A stretch of DNA of 64,000 nucleotides from assembly GCF_024611995.1 (NCBI RefSeq), contig NZ_CP102509.1:4526001-4590000 (forward strand), given 5' to 3'. Below are positions 61,396-64,000 of this stretch, in pieces. The stretch is from Streptomyces sp. NBC_00162. GTDB taxonomy: Bacteria; Actinomycetota; Actinomycetes; Streptomycetales; Streptomycetaceae. How positions within the stretch are numbered: position 1 is the stretch's first letter; each line of letters opens with the position of its first letter. Position numbers and translations under genes: made by a program. The notes under the pieces were generated by a model. It searched no databases, was not told the origin of the DNA, and saw only the letters and a program-made list of their open reading frames with translations.

Positions 61396-62679
61396 CTAGC
61401 GGCGCAGGGCCTCGGCCGGTTCGGTACGCGAGGCCCGCCACGCCGGGTAGAGCCCGGCCAGGACCCCGGTGACCAGTCCGATCAGCGGCGCCACGGCGAC
61501 GGTGGCCGGCGACATCACCGGGGTCCAGTCGCGCAGGGCCGACACCGCGACCACGGTGAGCGTGCCGAGCGAGGTGCCGACCAGGCCGCCCACCGCGCCC
61601 TGGGCCGCGGACTCGGCCAGGAACTGGACCATGATGTGCCGGCCGCGCGCACCGAGGGCCCGGCGCAGGCCGATCTCCCCGGTCCGCTCCAGCACCGCCA
61701 CCAGCGTGGTGTTCGCGATCCCCACCGCGCCGATGACCAGGCAGATCGCCGCCAGCAGCAGGAACAGCTGGTCCAGGTCGGTGGTCACCCCCGACCGCAG
61801 CGACCGCGGATCGGGCGGCGGTACGGGCCCCAGCCAGTCGGGATGGTCCGGGCGCAGGGCGGGCGGCAGCTCCCCGGCCACCTGGCGGGCCGCGCCCAGC
61901 TCGGTCACCACCAGCATCCGGGCCCGCTGGGAATTGTCCGGCGGCCCCCACAGCTTCTCGGCGGTCCGCCGGGGCACCACCACCGACAGCAGCAGGTCCG
62001 CCTTGCGGTCGGCGCCGGTGGCGATGCCGATCACGGTGAACGGGTGGTCGCCGATGAACACCGCCGGGCGGCTTTCCAGCGTGGTGATGCCCAGGCGGGC
62101 GGCCATCGCCGAGCCCACCACCGCCACCTGTTCGGCGCGCTCGTCGTGGAAGTCGTCGAAGCCCCGTCCGGAGCCGAGGGTCAGCCCGGCCGCGCGCAGC
62201 ATTCCGGGGGAGGCGGCGACCACTGGGATCCGCTCGCCCGTGGCCCCGGCCACCGGGGCCGACCGTACTGTGCTGCGGCCGAGCGGGACCGGCCAGAACA
62301 CCCCGGCGGCCGTGACCCCGTTCAGCGCTCCCGCGCGGGCATCGGCGTCCGCGGGGAAGGCGTTCGGCACCTGCTGCGCGAGCTGTGGATCGCCGCGGCC
62401 GGCCGTGTCCTCGACCCCGACCTCGGTGGCCGTCATGGCGTTGAACCGGCTGTCGATCTGCGAGGACGCGGTGGCCGTGAGGCCCAGGATCGCCACGAAG
62501 GTGCCCACGCCCAGCACCGTGCCGAGGCCCGTGAGGGCGGAGCGGGCGGGGCGCTGGAGCATCCCGGCGAGTGCCTCGGCGAGCAGGTCGCGCGGCGAGA
62601 GGCGGGAGGGCGTGATGCCGGCGGCGGCGCCGGTGTCCTTCCGTTTCCGCCGCACCGTTTTCCACTTCACCGTTCCCAC
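61396..62679 (-). CDS. MacB-like ABC transporter permease (FtsX core)
   Basis: 427 residues. N-terminal helix (ALTGLGTVLGVGTFVAILGL), an extracytoplasmic MacB_PCD domain of about 220 residues, and three C-terminal helices (FLLLAAICLVIGAVGIANTTLVAVLERTGEIGLRRALGARGRHI is the loop typical of MacB permeases). Works with the ATPase at 62704 and the adaptor at 63396. The GTG at 62679 or the one at 62670 could start it; both lie in 14-bp tandem repeats. Confidence 0.9.
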   Translation of the reverse strand: MGTVKWKTVRRKRKDTGAAAGITPSRLSPRDLLAEALAGMLQRPARSALTGLGTVLGVGTFVAILGLTATASSQIDSRFNAMTATEVGVEDTAGRGDPQLAQQVPNAFPADADARAGALNGVTAAGVFWPVPLGRSTVRSAPVAGATGERIPVVAASPGMLRAAGLTLGSGRGFDDFHDERAEQVAVVGSAMAARLGITTLESRPAVFIGDHPFTVIGIATGADRKADLLLSVVVPRRTAEKLWGPPDNSQRARMLVVTELGAARQVAGELPPALRPDHPDWLGPVPPPDPRSLRSGVTTDLDQLFLLLAAICLVIGAVGIANTTLVAVLERTGEIGLRRALGARGRHIMVQFLAESAAQGAVGGLVGTSLGTLTVVAVSALRDWTPVMSPATVAVAPLIGLVTGVLAGLYPAWRASRTEPAEALRR

Positions 62680-62696
62680 CTCACCGTTTCCACCTC
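62654..62696. repeat. 14-bp tandem repeat at the permease start
   Basis: Copies ACCGTTCCCACCTC (62669-62682) and ACCGTTTCCACCTC (62683-62696) differ by one base; a third, diverged copy lies at 62654-62668. On the coding strand each copy presents GAGGTGG, so the repeat multiplies possible ribosome sites and GTG starts. Confidence 0.7.
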
Positions 62697-62703
62697 GCTG
62701 TTG

Positions 62704-63399
62704 TCATCGGCGGACGACCTCGCCCAGCATCCCGTCGCGGATGGACACGGTCCGCCGGCCCCGCTCGGCCACCCGCGGATCGTGCGTGATGACCAGCAAG
62801 GTCAGCCCGTCGGCGTGCAGTTCGTCCAGCAGGGCCAGTACGGAGTCGGCCGTGGCGGTGTCCAGGTTTCCCGTCGGCTCGTCGCACAGCAGCAGCGACG
62901 GCCCGGCGACCAGGGCGCGGGCGATGGCCACGCGCTGGCGCTCACCACCGGACATCCGGGTCGGCAGATGGCCGGTGCGGTGTCCGAGGCCGACCCGGTC
63001 GAGCGCGGTGCGGGCCCGGCCGGCGCGCTCCGCCCGCGGGACGCCGTTGTAGACCATGGCGAGGAGCACGTTCTCCAGGGCGCTGCGGTGCGGCAGGAGG
63101 TGGAAGGACTGGAAGACGAAGCCGATGCGCTGACCGCGCAGGGCGGTCCGGTCGCGGTCGCGCAGGGCGCCGGTGTCGATGCCGTCGAGCAGGTACCGGC
63201 CGCCGGTCGGGGCGTCGATGAGCCCGGCGACGTTCAGGAAGGTCGACTTCCCGGAGCCGGAGGGGCCGACGACCGTGACGTACTCGCCGCGCTCCACGGT
63301 CAGTTCGCAGGGCCGCAGCGCGTGGACGGGCGGCGGTCCGGGGTAGGTGAGCCCGACGCCCTCGAAGCGGACGACCGGGGGGAGGCCGGCACCGGTCAT
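62704..63399 (-). CDS. ABC transporter ATP-binding protein (MacB type)
   Basis: 231 residues. Walker A GPSGSGKST, Q-loop FVFQSFHLLP, signature MSGGERQRVAIARAL, Walker B LLLCDEPTGNLD and H-loop ITHDP intact. It overlaps the adaptor gene by ATGA and is separated from the permease by the tandem repeats. Complete tripartite exporter order: adaptor, ATPase, permease. Confidence 0.92.
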   Translation of the reverse strand: MTGAGLPPVVRFEGVGLTYPGPPPVHALRPCELTVERGEYVTVVGPSGSGKSTFLNVAGLIDAPTGGRYLLDGIDTGALRDRDRTALRGQRIGFVFQSFHLLPHRSALENVLLAMVYNGVPRAERAGRARTALDRVGLGHRTGHLPTRMSGGERQRVAIARALVAGPSLLLCDEPTGNLDTATADSVLALLDELHADGLTLLVITHDPRVAERGRRTVSIRDGMLGEVVRR

Positions 63400-64000
63400 G
63401 GCTTCGCCTGGGCGACCAGCACCCGGTCACCGTCGGCCAGCGCGCCCCCGCCGACCGGATCGACCTGGACCATCCCGTCGGCGGACATCCCGGCCCGGAC
63501 CTCGACCCGGCGCCGGTCCCCCTGGGCCTGCGGGTCCTTGCCGAGCACCGTGACGGTGGTCCGGCCGTCCGCGCCCGCCGAGATGGCGGACAGCGGCACG
63601 ATCAGCACCGGCTCCCCCGAGGAGGCCGCGGTCACGGTGAGCCGTACGCCCTGCCCGGTGAGCTGGGCGTCGAGGGCCTGGTCGGGTTTGACCGTCAGGG
63701 CGTACCCGCCGGGATTCTGCGGGGCGTCGGGGGCGGCCTGGCCGGAGCCGCCGCCCGTCGGGGCGGTACCGGCCGCCGCCGGGGTGGGGTCGGCGGCCAC
63801 CGATTCGACCGTGGCGGTGGCGCTCAGGCCGGTGGCCTCGGACAGCAGCTGGACCTTCATCCCCGGTTTCACGAGGTCCTTCTGGTGGGCCGGGAGAGAG
63901 GCCCGGATGACCGGGGCGCCCGCCGAGACGCTCAGCAGGGACTCCGCGACGGGTTCGCCGACCGATGCCTTCACCGCGTCCACCCGCGCGGGGAAGCCCT
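63396..64000 (-). CDS. Membrane-fusion-type adaptor subunit (MacA/HlyD-like), C-terminal part
   Basis: The C-terminal about 200 residues are visible; the gene continues beyond the right edge. Beta-barrel part with PVIRASLPAHQKDLVKPGMKV and the membrane-proximal domain (ITVTAASSGEPVLIVPLSAI, DGRTTVTVLG). In Gram-positive bacteria such subunits join the ATPase/permease to the cell surface. An in-frame ATG is not required at the edge because the frame stays open. Confidence 0.85.
   Translation of the reverse strand, partial: GFPARVDAVKASVGEPVAESLLSVSAGAPVIRASLPAHQKDLVKPGMKVQLLSEATGLSATATVESVAADPTPAAAGTAPTGGGSGQAAPDAPQNPGGYALTVKPDQALDAQLTGQGVRLTVTAASSGEPVLIVPLSAISAGADGRTTVTVLGKDPQAQGDRRRVEVRAGMSADGMVQVDPVGGGALADGDRVLVAQAKP

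Overview
The window is about 72% GC, with a strong C/G bias at third codon positions, frequent GTG starts, translationally coupled ATGA/GTGA junctions and mycothiol- and F420-type enzymes. Together these indicate a Streptomyces or close relative, in the conserved chromosome core. An exact ParB site (parS, 19690-19703) and a one-mismatch copy (24780-24793) suggest the segment lies on the oriC-proximal side. From memory, the order of two Ser/Thr kinases, an orphan NarL-type regulator and a keto-acid dehydrogenase operon also resembles the S. coelicolor SCO3815-SCO3835 neighbourhood, not far from dnaA.

Left part (1-13.3 kb): phenylacetate catabolism. paaABCDE (minus strand) encodes the ring-epoxidising complex and is followed by a cut-off acyl-CoA dehydrogenase with its own KstR-like box. 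After five unrelated genes (DUF5819/HTTM membrane pair, SpoU methyltransferase, small secreted protein, HTH-TM-glycosidase-like protein) come paaN and, divergently, paaH-paaR. One 18-bp palindrome lies in front of paaA, between paaN and paaH, and between bkdR and bkdA, so the TetR regulator PaaR probably controls all three promoters.

Middle (13.3-36.5 kb): a first branched-chain keto-acid dehydrogenase operon (bkdABC) with a divergent Lrp regulator; a quinone oxidoreductase; a mobA-moeA-potassium channel set; a proteasome activator; a PadR-controlled ABC exporter; two head-to-head membrane Ser/Thr kinases; a flavin-fold protein; an orphan response regulator; and a second bkd-type operon.

Right part (36.5-64 kb): mostly single genes. 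These include two acetyltransferases, a large secreted PKD/repeat protein behind a hairpin that hides its ribosome site, a DUF1266 protein, a papain-like protease with a beta-propeller followed by a chagasin-like inhibitor, DUF418, GntR-MFS, AraC, a mycothiol-type enzyme, nitrilase, ATP-grasp, DUF4240, thioredoxin-NHL, M18 aminopeptidase, a double-zinc-ribbon protein, a long acyl-CoA dehydrogenase, an SseB-like protein, pirin and a MacAB-like exporter cut by the window edge.

No tRNA, rRNA, CRISPR array, insertion sequence or recognisable biosynthetic gene cluster was seen. The most distinctive loci are the protease/propeller plus chagasin pair (43.2-45.4 kb), the HTH-TM-pseudo-glycosidase with a TTA codon (7.6-9.3 kb), and a set of apparently leaderless promoters.
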